Below are positions 26,866 to 35,608 of a stretch of DNA of 64,000 nucleotides, piece after piece. Each line of letters begins with the position of its first letter. Position 1 is the first letter of the stretch. The translations under genes and the position numbers were made by a program. Below the pieces are notes generated by a model. The model worked only from the letters and a program-made list of their open reading frames with translations. It had not been told where the DNA came from and did no database searches. The DNA is from Leptotrichia sp. oral taxon 498. Its GTDB lineage: Bacteria > Fusobacteriota > Fusobacteriia > Fusobacteriales > Leptotrichiaceae. Where the stretch lies: positions 682,001 through 746,000 of the forward strand of contig NZ_CP016753.1 in the NCBI RefSeq assembly GCF_002240055.1, read 5' to 3'.

Positions 26866-27667
26866 CTATAAAATAAATAAAAATTATGAAAAGGAAATTT
26901 TGGTAAAAACATTAGAAAATTTTGATAAAATTGGTGAATATGTCGTGGAACCCAGTCGAAATGAGATAAAAAGAGTTGTTATAGATGAAAAAAATTTTTG
27001 TAAAACGCTAAACATAAAAAAATTTAAAAAACCAAATTTTATTTCAAATGTTATTTATAAATATATAAAAGGCTCAAAGGCTAAGCGCTCTTTTGAATAT
27101 GCCAAAAAGCTTTTGGAAAAAAAAATAGGAACACCGGAGCCAATTGCTTATTTTGATAAATTTGGAAAAGATAAAAGGGATTATTATATAAGTGAAGATT
27201 TAAAATATGATTTCACTTGTCGGGAGATATTTTGGCCTGAAGATTATGAAAAAGTTAAAGAGGAGAATTGGTACAAAAAAATTGAAGAAAAACGAGAAAA
27301 AGTTATAAGACAGTTTGCAAAATTTTCGTATGGACTGCACGAAAAGGGGATTTATTTTGAGGATTATTCGCCAGGAAATGTGCTAATTGTAGAAAAAAGC
27401 AAAAATTATGAGTTTTATCTTGTGGATTTGAACAGAATGAAATTTGATGTTAAGATGAGTATTAAAAGTCGGATGAAAAATGTTTCAAGAATGATGGAAG
27501 ATGAAAAACTGACTAAAATTTTTTGCAATGAATATGCAAAATATTGTAAACTATCTGAAAAAATTATCTACAAAAATTTGAATAAATTTATAAAAAAACA
27601 TAAAAATTATGTGTTTATAATGGATTTAACTAGACCAGTTAGAAGAGCCTTTAAAAAGAAAAAATAA
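26858..27667 (+). CDS. Lipopolysaccharide kinase (Kdo/WaaP)-like protein
   Basis: A 269-residue protein kinase-like fold. HEKGIYFEDYSPGNVLIVE is the catalytic loop, with Asp (in EDYSPGN) and Asn in the places used by Kdo/WaaP and RIO-type kinases. YLVDLNRMKFD is the metal-binding DLN equivalent of DFG. The N-lobe motif YYISEDLKYDFTCRE is typical of the LPS-kinase family. Such enzymes phosphorylate Kdo or heptose of the LPS inner core at the inner membrane. A basic C-terminus (RPVRRAFKKKK) could contact the membrane. It overlaps the TPR gene and lies in the oriC-side operon, away from the other LPS genes. Substrate unproven. Confidence 0.75.
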   Translation: MNNYKINKNYEKEILVKTLENFDKIGEYVVEPSRNEIKRVVIDEKNFCKTLNIKKFKKPNFISNVIYKYIKGSKAKRSFEYAKKLLEKKIGTPEPIAYFDKFGKDKRDYYISEDLKYDFTCREIFWPEDYEKVKEENWYKKIEEKREKVIRQFAKFSYGLHEKGIYFEDYSPGNVLIVEKSKNYEFYLVDLNRMKFDVKMSIKSRMKNVSRMMEDEKLTKIFCNEYAKYCKLSEKIIYKNLNKFIKKHKNYVFIMDLTRPVRRAFKKKK

Positions 27668-27702
27668 TTTTAAGAAAAAAATTTTTTTAGAAAGGAAAAA
27701 AG

Positions 27703-29568
27703 ATGAGTAAAAATTATGATGTAATAGTAGTTGGAGCGGGACATGCAGGAGTGGAAGCAGCTCTGGCTTCAGCAAGACAAGGCCTAAAAACAGCTTTATT
27801 TACTATTTATTTAGACAGTATTGCTATGATGTCGTGCAATCCGTCAATTGGAGGACCTGGAAAAAGTCATTTGGTGTCAGAATTAGGGATGCTTGGCGGA
27901 GAAATGGCAAGACATATTGACAAGTATAATTTACAGCTTAAAAACTTAAATCATACAAAGGGACTTGCCTCAAGAATAACGAGAGCTCAAGCCGATAAAT
28001 ATAAATATAGAATTAAAATGAGAGAAATTGTGGAAAATCAAGAAAATTTAGAGGTTGTTCAAGCAATTGTCGTGGATTTAAAAGTTTGTGAAAAAAAAGT
28101 CTGTGGTGTTGTGGACAATTTTGGAATTGAATATGGGGCGAAAGCGGTTGTGCTTTGCACAGGAACATTTTTAGGCGGAGAATACATTATGGGAGATGTT
28201 AAATATTCTTCGGGAAGAGTAGGGGAACCTGCGAGCGTTGATTTACCCAATAGATTGGAAGAATATGGATTTGAGCTGGACAGATACCAGACTGCAACGC
28301 CACCTAGAATTGCTAAAAAATCAATAGATTTTTCTAAAATGCAAAAACTGGGCGGAGAGACAAATCCAAGGTATTTTTCTTATGAAACTGAAAAGGAATA
28401 CAGTGAAACACTTCCCACCTGGCTTACATTTACAACACCAGAAACGATAAAAGCTGGAAAACAAATGTTAAAATATTCGCCGATTGTAACTGGAATTGTG
28501 AGTACAAAAGGACCTAGACATTGTCCTTCGCTTGATAGAAAAATTATGAATTTTCCGCAAAAAACCGACCACCAGATATTTCTGGAGCAGGAATCTATAG
28601 AATCAGATGAGATTTATATAAACGGATTTACGACAGCTATGCCGCCATTTGCACAAGAAACTATGCTGCATACAATCACAGGCTTGGAGAATGCTCAAAT
28701 CGTGCGATATGGGTATGCTGTGGAATATAACTTCATTCCAGCTCATCAGCTCAATTTGACGCTTGAAACGAAGGTTTTGGAAGGGCTTTATACTGCGGGA
28801 ACAATTAATGGGACAAGTGGATATGAAGAAGCGGCGTGTCAAGGATTTATTGCGGGTGTGAATGCGGCTAGAAAAATTTTGGGAAAAAAAGAAATTGTGA
28901 TTGACAGAAGTGAAGGATATATTGGAGTTTTGATTGACGATATAATTAATAAAAAAACGCCAGAACCATATCGGGTACTGCCATCAAGAGCTGAATATAG
29001 ACTTACATTAAGACAGGACAATGTCTTTATAAGACTTCTTGAAAAATCAAAAGAAATCGGAATTTTGGACAAAAATACGACAAAAAAATTGGAAGATGCC
29101 GTAAAAGAAATTTACGATGAAATAAAAAGATTAAAAGAAATTACAATTTATCCGACGAAAGAGAATAATGAGAAATTAAAAAGTATTGAAGGTGGCAAAG
29201 AAAATGGTATGAATAGTCCTGTGTCGGCGTTTGACTTTTTGGCAAGAAAAGAAATTAATTATGATAACTTAAGTGAGTTTTGTAAAACTATAAATTTGTC
29301 AAAATTGGCGAAAGAACAAGTAGAAATAAATGCGAAATATAAAATTTTTATAGAGCGGGAAAAAGCTCAGATTGAAAAATTTAAAAAGTTGGAAGAGATG
29401 GAAATTCCAAAAAATTTTGATTATGAAAATGTAAAAGGACTGAGTAATATAGCAATTTCTGGATTAATCTACGGAAATCCTAAAAATATTGGACAAGCTA
29501 GTAGAATCAGTGGGGTAACCTACAATGACATTTCAATTTTAATTGCGATGTTAAAAAGTTTACAATAA
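27703..29568 (+). CDS. mnmG: tRNA uridine-5-carboxymethylaminomethyl modification enzyme MnmG
   Basis: A 621-residue FAD enzyme that, with MnmE, modifies wobble U34 of tRNAs using methylene-THF and glycine. The N-terminal VVGAGHAGVEAALASARQG (8-26) is the FAD-binding glycine loop. SCNPSIGGPGKSHLVSELG near residue 44, TPPRIAKKSIDFS near 197 and the C-terminal GLIYGNPKNIGQASRISGV are family signatures. Length is standard. AAAGGAAAAAAG precedes the ATG. The partner gene mnmE is on the other side of the origin. Confidence 0.97.
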   Translation: MSKNYDVIVVGAGHAGVEAALASARQGLKTALFTIYLDSIAMMSCNPSIGGPGKSHLVSELGMLGGEMARHIDKYNLQLKNLNHTKGLASRITRAQADKYKYRIKMREIVENQENLEVVQAIVVDLKVCEKKVCGVVDNFGIEYGAKAVVLCTGTFLGGEYIMGDVKYSSGRVGEPASVDLPNRLEEYGFELDRYQTATPPRIAKKSIDFSKMQKLGGETNPRYFSYETEKEYSETLPTWLTFTTPETIKAGKQMLKYSPIVTGIVSTKGPRHCPSLDRKIMNFPQKTDHQIFLEQESIESDEIYINGFTTAMPPFAQETMLHTITGLENAQIVRYGYAVEYNFIPAHQLNLTLETKVLEGLYTAGTINGTSGYEEAACQGFIAGVNAARKILGKKEIVIDRSEGYIGVLIDDIINKKTPEPYRVLPSRAEYRLTLRQDNVFIRLLEKSKEIGILDKNTTKKLEDAVKEIYDEIKRLKEITIYPTKENNEKLKSIEGGKENGMNSPVSAFDFLARKEINYDNLSEFCKTINLSKLAKEQVEINAKYKIFIEREKAQIEKFKKLEEMEIPKNFDYENVKGLSNIAISGLIYGNPKNIGQASRISGVTYNDISILIAMLKSLQ

Positions 29569-29641
29569 AATTTTTTTGTAATGCTAGAAACTTTTTTGAA
29601 AAACAAAATTATTAAGTTAAATAAATTTATAGATAAAAAAA

Positions 29642-29689
29642 CAAAACTAAAAATAGAAAAAATATAATTTTTCAAAATTTTTAGTTTTG
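29642..29689 (+). terminator. Stem-loop after mnmG, probable terminator
   Basis: CAAAACTAAAAAT (29642-29654) and ATTTTTAGTTTTG (29677-29689) form a perfect 13-bp stem 70 bp after mnmG. It is AT-rich and has no T-tract at its 3' end, so its efficiency is doubtful. Confidence 0.45.
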
Positions 29690-29788
29690 CGTAGTCACAA
29701 TTTGTTTTAATTTATTATTTTTTACATTAAAGTATACCTTAATTTTTCAAAATAGTCAATGAAAAGTGAGCAAATTAATTATATAAAT

Positions 29789-29817
29789 TTGTAAAATTTT
29801 TTGAATAGTAGTATAAT
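29789..29817 (+). promoter_or_regulatory. pdxS-pdxT promoter
   Basis: TTGTAA (29789-29794), a 17-bp spacer and TATAAT (29812-29817), about 43 bp before the pdxS ATG. Confidence 0.65.
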
Positions 29818-29859
29818 AATTATATATTAAATTTTTTTATCATGAAAGGATGGAATTTT

Positions 29860-30735
29860 ATGAAAAATGAAAGATATGAATTAAACAAAAATCTGGCACA
29901 AATGTTAAAAGGTGGAGTTATAATGGATGTTTCCACTCCTGAACAGGCAAAAATAGCTGAAGCGGCTGGAGCGGCGGCGGTTATGGCACTTGAAAGAATT
30001 CCAGCTGATATCAGAGCTGTGGGTGGAGTTTCAAGAATGAGTGACCCTAAAATGATTAAAGGTATTCAGGAAGTCGTTTCAATTCCAGTAATGGCAAAAG
30101 TTAGAATTGGACATTTTGTGGAAGCGCAGATTTTAGAAGCGATAGAAATTGACTACATAGATGAAAGTGAAGTATTGTCACCTGCCGATGATAAATTTCA
30201 TGTAGATAAGAAAAAATTTAAAGTTCCTTTTGTATGTGGAGCAAAAGATTTGGGAGAAGCTCTTAGAAGAATAGCTGAAGGAGCTTCAATGATAAGAACT
30301 AAAGGTGAGCCAGGAACTGGGGATGTTGTACAGGCAGTAAGACATATGAGAATGATGAATCAGGAAATAAGAAGAATACAGAATATGAGAGAAGATGAAC
30401 TTTATTTTACAGCTAAGGAATTGCAAGTTCCTTTTGATTTAGTAAAATATGTTCACGAAAATGGTAAATTGCCAGTAGTGAATTTTGCAGCAGGTGGTGT
30501 TGCTACTCCTGCAGATGCGGCTTTGATGATGCAGCTTGGAGCTGAAGGTGTATTCGTTGGATCGGGAATATTCAAATCTGGAGATCCTGTAAAAAGAGCA
30601 CAGGCGATAGTTAAAGCTGTTACTAACTATAATGATCCAAAAGTATTAGCCGAAATTTCTGAAGATTTAGGAGAAGCTATGGTTGGAATCAATGAAAATG
30701 AAATTAAGTTACTTATGGCTGAAAGAGGTAAATAA
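29860..30735 (+). CDS. pdxS: Pyridoxal 5'-phosphate synthase subunit PdxS
   Basis: A 291-residue TIM-barrel synthase that makes PLP from ribose 5-phosphate, glyceraldehyde 3-phosphate and ammonia supplied by Pdx[18 protein letters not shown] opens the barrel. [14 protein letters not shown] has the Schiff-base Lys near residue 80, and [24 protein letters not shown] is highly conserved. [29 protein letters not shown] closes the active site in outline ([10 protein letters not shown]). The frame opens at 29842, but I start at ATG 29860, because AAAGGATGG lies just upstream of it. It overlaps pdxT by 1 bp. Confidence 0.96.
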   Translation: MKNERYELNKNLAQMLKGGVIMDVSTPEQAKIAEAAGAAAVMALERIPADIRAVGGVSRMSDPKMIKGIQEVVSIPVMAKVRIGHFVEAQILEAIEIDYIDESEVLSPADDKFHVDKKKFKVPFVCGAKDLGEALRRIAEGASMIRTKGEPGTGDVVQAVRHMRMMNQEIRRIQNMREDELYFTAKELQVPFDLVKYVHENGKLPVVNFAAGGVATPADAALMMQLGAEGVFVGSGIFKSGDPVKRAQAIVKAVTNYNDPKVLAEISEDLGEAMVGINENEIKLLMAERGK

Positions 30736-31322
30736 TGAAAATCGGTGTATTGGCTTTACAAGGAGCTTTTGCAGAACATAGAAAAATGCTGAAAAAACTT
30801 GGGATAGAATCATTTGAAATAAGAAAAAAATCTGATTTAAGCAATGCTGTTAATAATAATGATATTGACGGATTAATTATCCCAGGTGGAGAAAGTACAG
30901 TTATTGGAAAGCTGCTTTATGACCTTGATTTATTTGATGACATAAAAAAACTTATTTTGGAAGGATTGCCTGTATTCGGTACTTGCGCAGGATTAATTCT
31001 TTTGGCAAGGGAAATTGAAAATGACAGTCGGACTTATTTGGGAGCGATGGATATAAAAGTTAGAAGAAATGCCTATGGAAGACAGCTTGGAAGTTTTTTT
31101 ACTGAAAGTGAATTTAAAGGGATTGGAGTTATTCCAATGACATTTATTCGAGCACCATATATTTCAAGTGTGGGAAAAAATGTGGAAGTTCTTTCGGAAG
31201 TTGATGGGAATGTTGTCGCAGCAAGGGAGAATAATATTCTTGTGACTTCGTATCATCCTGAGTTAAATGATAATCTTAAAGTACATAAGTTTTTTGTTGA
31301 AATGTGTAAATTAAATAAATAA
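30735..31322 (+). CDS. pdxT: Pyridoxal 5'-phosphate synthase glutaminase subunit PdxT
   Basis: A 195-residue class I glutaminase that feeds ammonia to PdxS. It begins [32 protein letters not shown] near residue 49 and [11 protein letters not shown] near 77 (catalytic Cys in GTCAG) are typical. The catalytic His and Glu are in SYHPEL near the end. Its ATG shares a base with the pdxS stop codon, so the 1:1 subunit complex is probably made by coupled translation. Confidence 0.96.
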   Translation: MKIGVLALQGAFAEHRKMLKKLGIESFEIRKKSDLSNAVNNNDIDGLIIPGGESTVIGKLLYDLDLFDDIKKLILEGLPVFGTCAGLILLAREIENDSRTYLGAMDIKVRRNAYGRQLGSFFTESEFKGIGVIPMTFIRAPYISSVGKNVEVLSEVDGNVVAARENNILVTSYHPELNDNLKVHKFFVEMCKLNK

Positions 31323-31468
31323 AAATAACAAAAATATATTTAAGAAAAAATTTTTTATCATTCTTTGGATTGGTGAAGTTAAATATTTAGAAGCAAATAA
31401 AAAATATTTATTAGTGTATTGTCAAGTCAAGTACAATAAAAAAGTAAAAATAATAAAAAAATATCTTT

Positions 31469-31502
31469 TAAGAGCAGAATTTTTTCTGTTCTTAATTTTT
31501 TT
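31469..31502 (+). terminator. Intrinsic terminator downstream of pdxT
   Basis: TAAGAGCAG (31469-31477) and CTGTTCTTA (31486-31494) form a 9-bp stem with one G-U pair, followed by a T7 run. It lies about 145 bp after pdxT. Confidence 0.7.
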
Positions 31503-31554
31503 CTGCTATAGTATTATCAAAATGGTATTTTTCTGCATCTAATTTTTCTATCAA

Positions 31555-31684
31555 CTAAAGTAATAATACAGGTTTCATTTTTTCCATTTTTTTTACTGCA
31601 CCAATTTCATAATATCCCTTTTTAGCAGGAGGGAAAACTTTATATTTTGTAAATGACACAGATTTACTCTGTTTTTTTATGCAT
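31555..31684 (-). pseudogene. Possible short coding remnant between pdxT and the tRNA cluster
   Basis: In the 466-bp stretch between pdxT and the tRNAs, one minus-strand frame reads FTKYKVFPPAKKGYYEIGAV and ends KPVLLL-stop at 31555. The nearest ATG (31684, MHKK) joins it only if an A7 run had six bases. I do not recognise the product; it may be a decayed C-terminus or chance. Apart from the terminator at 31469 and the tRNA promoter at 31740, nothing else is visible in this stretch. Confidence 0.22.
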
Positions 31685-31739
31685 TTTAGTGTTGCACTTG
31701 ATTATACAGTACAACCCTAAAAAAATATCAAAAAAACAC

Positions 31740-31768
31740 TTGACATAAAAGTAAATATATAGTATAAT
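31740..31768 (+). promoter_or_regulatory. Promoter of the tRNA cluster
   Basis: A near-consensus promoter: TTGACA (31740-31745), a 17-bp spacer and TATAAT (31763-31768), ending 20 bp before tRNA-Leu. Confidence 0.85.
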
Positions 31769-31788
31769 TATTTTTGTAAATTTGTTTA

Positions 31789-31876
31789 GCCTTGGTGGCG
31801 AAATCGGTAGACGCACAGGACTTAAAATCCTGTGGAATATTATTCCGTGCCGGTTCAAGTCCGGCTCGAGGCACCA
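31789..31876 (+). tRNA. tRNA-Leu (anticodon TAA)
   Basis: An 88-base class II tRNA with encoded CCA. The acceptor arm pairs GCCTTGG with TCGAGGC. The anticodon stem is ACAGG/CCTGT around CTTAAAA, giving TAA. A long variable arm (GGAATATTATTCC) and T-arm GCCGG-TTCAAGT-CCGGC are clear. It is first in a three-tRNA cluster. Confidence 0.95.
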
Positions 31877-31891
31877 TAGTGTTTAGCTTGT

Positions 31892-31968
<77 letters not shown>

Positions 31969-31974
31969 AATTAT

Positions 31975-32051
31975 GCCTAGATAGCTCAGTTGGCTAGAGC
32001 ATACGGTTCATACCCGTAGGGTCGGAAGTTCGAATCTTCTTCTAGGCACCA
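31975..32051 (+). tRNA. tRNA-Met (anticodon CAT), elongator type
   Basis: A 77-base tRNA with encoded CCA, six bases after the initiator. The acceptor pairs GCCTAGA with TCTAGGC. The anticodon arm is TACGG-TTCATAC-CCGTA, giving CAT. An elongator Met is most likely; a lysidine-modified Ile tRNA also has a CAT gene sequence and cannot be excluded by eye. Confidence 0.85.
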
Positions 32052-32074
32052 TTTTAAAAAATAATTTTAAGTTA

Positions 32075-32101
32075 GGAAGTTAATTAGCTTTCTTTTTTTT
32101 T
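32075..32101 (+). terminator. Terminator of the tRNA cluster
   Basis: GGAAG (32075-32079) and CTTTC (32088-32092) form a short stem with an 8-base loop, followed by a T9 run. It is 23 bp after the last tRNA. Confidence 0.5.
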
Positions 32102-32112
32102 ATTTAAAAAAC

Positions 32113-32141
32113 TTGACTTAATTCGATATTTGATGTATAAA
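32113..32141 (+). promoter_or_regulatory. Promoter of the GT9-tsaD-pth group
   Basis: TTGACT (32113-32118), a 17-bp spacer and TATAAA (32136-32141), 33 bp before the GT9 gene. Confidence 0.65.
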
Positions 32142-32174
32142 ATTTAAATAAATAATAACAAAAGGAAAATAATT

Positions 32175-33230
32175 ATGAAAATTTTAATAATGAGATTTAG
32201 CTCATTTGGTGATGTTTTACTGACGACACCTGTGATCAGAGCGATTAAAAAAAAATATCCAGATGCCACAATTGATTTTGCCGTCTATGACACTTTCTCT
32301 CAAGCGATTTCGCTTAATCCAAATATCCGAAAACTTGTGGTTTTTGAAAAGAAAAAAAGTAAGGATAAAGAATATATAAAAAGTATAATTTCTCAATTAA
32401 AAAAAGAAAAATATGATTTTGTGATTGATTTACATTCTAAAATTTTGTCGAGAATAATCGGAATAAAATTGAAAAATTCTAAAACTAAATATTTTCGCTA
32501 CAAAAAAAGAAAATGGTGGAAAACTCTTTTGGTTAAAGCAAAAATTATTGATTATAACGCCGATTGCACGATTGTGGAAAGTTATTTTTCTGCACTAAAA
32601 AAATTGGGAATTGAATTTTCTTGGAAAAATAAAAAAAATGGACTTGGGGATGCGCTGGAGTTTTATGTGGAAAATTCTGTAGAAAAAAATTTGATTGAAA
32701 AATATGATTTAAAAAATGAAGATTATTTTGTCCTTGCACCTGGAGCTTCTAAATTTACGAAAAAATGGCCATTTTACAATGAATTGGCGAAAGATTTGTT
32801 AAAATATTTTTCCAAAAAAAATATAAAAATTTTTGTGATTGGTGGAAAAGAAGATAAAAAAATTGTGCAAGACGATGAAAATGGGAGAATTATTAATTTA
32901 TGTGGAAAAATTTCTTTTAAAGAAAGCGGAATTATTTTGAAATATGCAAAAATTGCTGTTGTAAATGACTCTGGACCATTTCACATAGCTCGTGCTGTCA
33001 AAACTCCAACTTTTGTATTTTTTGGACCAACAGATCCAAATTTATTTTCTTTTGAGAAAAATACTTTTTTAATAAAGAATCCAAATTGTAAATCTCACTC
33101 GCTTTATGGAGATGATAAATTTCCTAAAAAATACGAAGACTGCATGTCAGGAATTTCTGTAAAAGAAGTGCTACAAAAAATAATTTTTGAATATGAAAAA
33201 ATTACTGAAAATAAAAATAATTTGAAATAA
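32175..33230 (+). CDS. Glycosyltransferase family 9 (heptosyltransferase-like)
   Basis: A 351-residue GT9 protein. The N-terminal ILIMRFSSFGDVLLTTPVIRA (3-23) is the family's acceptor-side strand and loop. VLAPGASKFTKKWPFYNEL near residue 192 and VVNDSGPFHIARAVKTPTFVFFG near 266 are the ADP-heptose binding motifs. It probably transfers heptose or a similar sugar to LPS core at the inner membrane. It lies 10 bp before tsaD, an unrelated housekeeping gene, so the operon is mixed. It is the only GT9 gene on this side of the origin. The sequence is lysine-rich, like its neighbours. Confidence 0.85.
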   Translation: MKILIMRFSSFGDVLLTTPVIRAIKKKYPDATIDFAVYDTFSQAISLNPNIRKLVVFEKKKSKDKEYIKSIISQLKKEKYDFVIDLHSKILSRIIGIKLKNSKTKYFRYKKRKWWKTLLVKAKIIDYNADCTIVESYFSALKKLGIEFSWKNKKNGLGDALEFYVENSVEKNLIEKYDLKNEDYFVLAPGASKFTKKWPFYNELAKDLLKYFSKKNIKIFVIGGKEDKKIVQDDENGRIINLCGKISFKESGIILKYAKIAVVNDSGPFHIARAVKTPTFVFFGPTDPNLFSFEKNTFLIKNPNCKSHSLYGDDKFPKKYEDCMSGISVKEVLQKIIFEYEKITENKNNLK

Positions 33231-33240
33231 GGAGAAAAAA

Positions 33241-34245
33241 ATGAAAATACTCGCAATCGAATCTTCCTGCGATGAAACTTCAGTCGCTGTAATTGAAGAT
33301 GGAAAAAAAGTGTTGAGTAACATCATTTCAACACAAATTGACATTCATAAAGAATTTGGTGGAGTTGTGCCTGAAATCGCCTCTCGTCACCACATCGAAA
33401 ATATTTTGCCAGTTTTTACACAAGCGTTAAAAAAAGCAGATATAACTCTTAAAGATATTGATTACATCGCTGTTACAAATACGCCAGGACTAATTGGATC
33501 ACTTTTAGTCGGACTTATGTTTGCAAAATCCGTAAGTTTTGCCAACAATATTCCGCTTATTCCAATAAATCACATAAACGGACACATTTTTTCAAGTTTT
33601 ATTGAAAGTGATGTAAAACTTCCAGCAATTTCACTTGTCGTCTCAGGTGGGCACACAAATTTGTATTATATTTACGAAAAAGATGAGAAAATTGTGACAG
33701 AGCTTTTGGGAGAAACTTTGGACGACGCAGTTGGAGAAACTTATGACAAAATTGCTAGAATTTTGGGACTTCCATATCCTGGTGGTCCGCAAATTGACAG
33801 ACTTTCAGTTGATGGAAAAGATATTTTAAAAATCAAAAAACCTAAAGTTGACGGATATAATTTTAGTTTTAGCGGAGTTAAAACTTTTATTACAAATTAT
33901 GTGAATCACGAAAGAATGAAAAAAAATGAGATTTCAAAAGAAGATATTTCAAAGTCGTTGCAAGAAGCTATTGTAAACATTTTGTATGACAAAGTGGAAA
34001 AAGCGGTAAAAGAAAAAAATGTAAAAACTTTGCTTGTAGCTGGAGGAGTTTCAGCGAACAAAGGTCTTCGGAAAAAGTTTGAAAATTTTTCAGATATTGA
34101 AGTTCATTTTCCCAAAATGGAATATTGTACGGATAATGCGGCAATGATTGGAGTTGCGGCTTATTACGAACTTAAAAATAAAAAAATTGATGACAAAAAA
34201 AATAATTACGATGTTGATGCGATTTCTACAAAAGAAGAAAAATAA
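33241..34245 (+). CDS. tsaD: tRNA N6-adenosine threonylcarbamoyltransferase TsaD
   Basis: A 334-residue enzyme that transfers the threonylcarbamoyl group to A37 of ANN-decoding tRNAs, acting with TsaB and TsaE. It starts KILAIESSCDETSVAVIEDG. The metal-binding HxxxH is in INHINGHIFSSF (about residues 109-120). VSGGHTNLYYI and GLPYPGGPQID are conserved, and the C-terminal YCTDNAAMIGVAAYY carries the last metal ligand. AAGGAG lies just before the ATG. It sits between a GT9 gene and pth. Confidence 0.97.
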   Translation: MKILAIESSCDETSVAVIEDGKKVLSNIISTQIDIHKEFGGVVPEIASRHHIENILPVFTQALKKADITLKDIDYIAVTNTPGLIGSLLVGLMFAKSVSFANNIPLIPINHINGHIFSSFIESDVKLPAISLVVSGGHTNLYYIYEKDEKIVTELLGETLDDAVGETYDKIARILGLPYPGGPQIDRLSVDGKDILKIKKPKVDGYNFSFSGVKTFITNYVNHERMKKNEISKEDISKSLQEAIVNILYDKVEKAVKEKNVKTLLVAGGVSANKGLRKKFENFSDIEVHFPKMEYCTDNAAMIGVAAYYELKNKKIDDKKNNYDVDAISTKEEK

Positions 34246-34284
34246 AAAAATACAATAAAAAAAATAAAAAGGAGAAATTTTATC

Positions 34285-34854
34285 ATGAAATTAATCGTAG
34301 GATTAGGAAATCCAGGCGAACAATATAAACTAACTAGACATAACATAGGATTTATATTTATTGACAAATATTTAAAAGAAAAAAAAATTACAAATTTTAC
34401 TGAAAAATATAAATCACTTTTTGTAAACACAAATTACAACGGCGACAAAGTTTTTTATCAAAAACCCTTGACTTTTATGAATTTAAGTGGAGAAGCGGTT
34501 GGAGAAGCGGTAAGATTTTTTAAGATTGATCCAAAAACTGAACTTTTTGTAATTTACGACGATATGGATATGCAGTTTGGAAAATTGAAAATTAAGCAAA
34601 ATGGAAGTGCTGGAGGACATAATGGGATAAAATCCATTATTTCACATGTTGGAAATGAATTTGTGCGAATAAAATTTGGAATTGGAAAACCCAAGACGAA
34701 AGAAGAAATATTGGGATATGTGCTTGGAAAATTTACACCTGAAGAAAAGGAAGTTTTAAGAGATTCGAGAGAAAAGATTTTTAATTTAATTGATGATATA
34801 AAAGACGATATGCCAACTCAAAAATTAATGAATAAATATAATTCAAAAAAATAA
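34285..34854 (+). CDS. pth: Peptidyl-tRNA hydrolase
   Basis: A 189-residue enzyme that recycles peptidyl-tRNA released from ribosomes. It starts KLIVGLGNPGEQYKLTRHNIGF, with the catalytic His-20 in RHNIGF and Asn in GLGNPG. FMNLSGEAV near residue 65 and GSAGGHNGIKSI near 110 bind the substrate. Length is standard. AAAAGGAG precedes the ATG. It is probably co-transcribed with tsaD. Confidence 0.97.
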   Translation: MKLIVGLGNPGEQYKLTRHNIGFIFIDKYLKEKKITNFTEKYKSLFVNTNYNGDKVFYQKPLTFMNLSGEAVGEAVRFFKIDPKTELFVIYDDMDMQFGKLKIKQNGSAGGHNGIKSIISHVGNEFVRIKFGIGKPKTKEEILGYVLGKFTPEEKEVLRDSREKIFNLIDDIKDDMPTQKLMNKYNSKK

Positions 34855-34887
34855 TTTTTTATTTTTTTAAAATTGTATATAAAAATG

Positions 34888-34915
34888 TTGACTTATAAAG
34901 TTATTGTGCTATAAT
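34888..34915 (+). promoter_or_regulatory. Promoter of the thioredoxin-like lipoprotein gene
   Basis: TTGACT (34888-34893), a 16-bp spacer and TATAAT (34910-34915). About 100 bp of leader follow before the ATG at 35023. In it TGCAAC (34939-34944) can pair with GTTGCA (35002-35007) just before the ribosome-binding site. Confidence 0.6.
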
Positions 34916-35022
34916 AATTTTGTAAAAAATTAAAAATCTGCAACAACTGTATTTGACCAAAATTTCTAGAAACTTAATGAACAGAATTTAAAAATATATT
35001 AGTTGCATGAAAGGATGTAAAA

Positions 35023-35523
35023 ATGAAAAAAATATTGATTATTTTGTCACTGCTTATGACATTTGTGCTAGGTTGTGCCAAAACTGTTAAAACTTTTGAA
35101 ATCAATGTAGAACCAGGAACTAAAGTTCCAAATTTTGAGCTAAAAGATTTTAGTGCAGCAAAAACACCAGTTAGAAAAATTTTTAATAACGGAAAGCCAA
35201 CTTTATTTATAGTAGCTGCCGAATGGTGTCCAGATTGTCATATGGAACTACCTGATGTACAAAAGTTTTATGAGGAAAATAAAGACAATGTAAATGTGGT
35301 AGTTGTATTTACAAACAAAAAATCTTCATTATTAAATGCAAAAAAATATGTGGAAACACAGAAGTTTACTTTCCCTGTGTACTACGACTTTGATGGTTCA
35401 ATTTCAAAAGGATTTAAAATAACTGAAGTTCCGACTAACGTTAAAATAAATAAATCTGTAATAGAAGATTTCCAAAAAGGAACTATGCAAATTGATGGAT
35501 TAAACAAAATGTTTGAAAAATAA
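35023..35523 (+). CDS. TlpA-like thioredoxin-fold lipoprotein
   Basis: A 166-residue exported redox protein. Residues 1-18 are a lipoprotein signal (KKILIILSLLMTFVLGC) with the lipidated Cys at 18. A redoxin domain follows: PGTKVPNFELKDF, then AAEWCPDCHMELP with the CPDC active site near residue 70, and FKITEVPTNVKI with the cis-proline loop. It is probably tethered to the outer face of the inner membrane or to the outer membrane, where it would act on disulphides. AAAGGATG precedes the ATG. A convergent CPDC protein follows at 35609. Confidence 0.85.
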   Translation: MKKILIILSLLMTFVLGCAKTVKTFEINVEPGTKVPNFELKDFSAAKTPVRKIFNNGKPTLFIVAAEWCPDCHMELPDVQKFYEENKDNVNVVVVFTNKKSSLLNAKKYVETQKFTFPVYYDFDGSISKGFKITEVPTNVKINKSVIEDFQKGTMQIDGLNKMFEK

Positions 35524-35543
35524 AAAAATTTTTTATAAAAATG

Positions 35544-35589
35544 AAAAATACAGGATTTTTATTATTTTAAATAAATTTCCTGTATTTTT
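35544..35589. terminator. Bidirectional terminator between two convergent genes
   Basis: AAAAATACAGGA (35544-35555) and TCCTGTATTTTT (35578-35589) form a 12-bp stem with A- and T-rich flanks, placed between the convergent genes ending at 35523 and 35609. Confidence 0.75.
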
Positions 35590-35608
35590 AATTTAATAAT
35601 TTATAAAA

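Noticed and set aside
29569-29859. Small gene between mnmG and pdxS
   Set aside because: All frames are short and interrupted; only a stem-loop and the pdxS promoter are visible.
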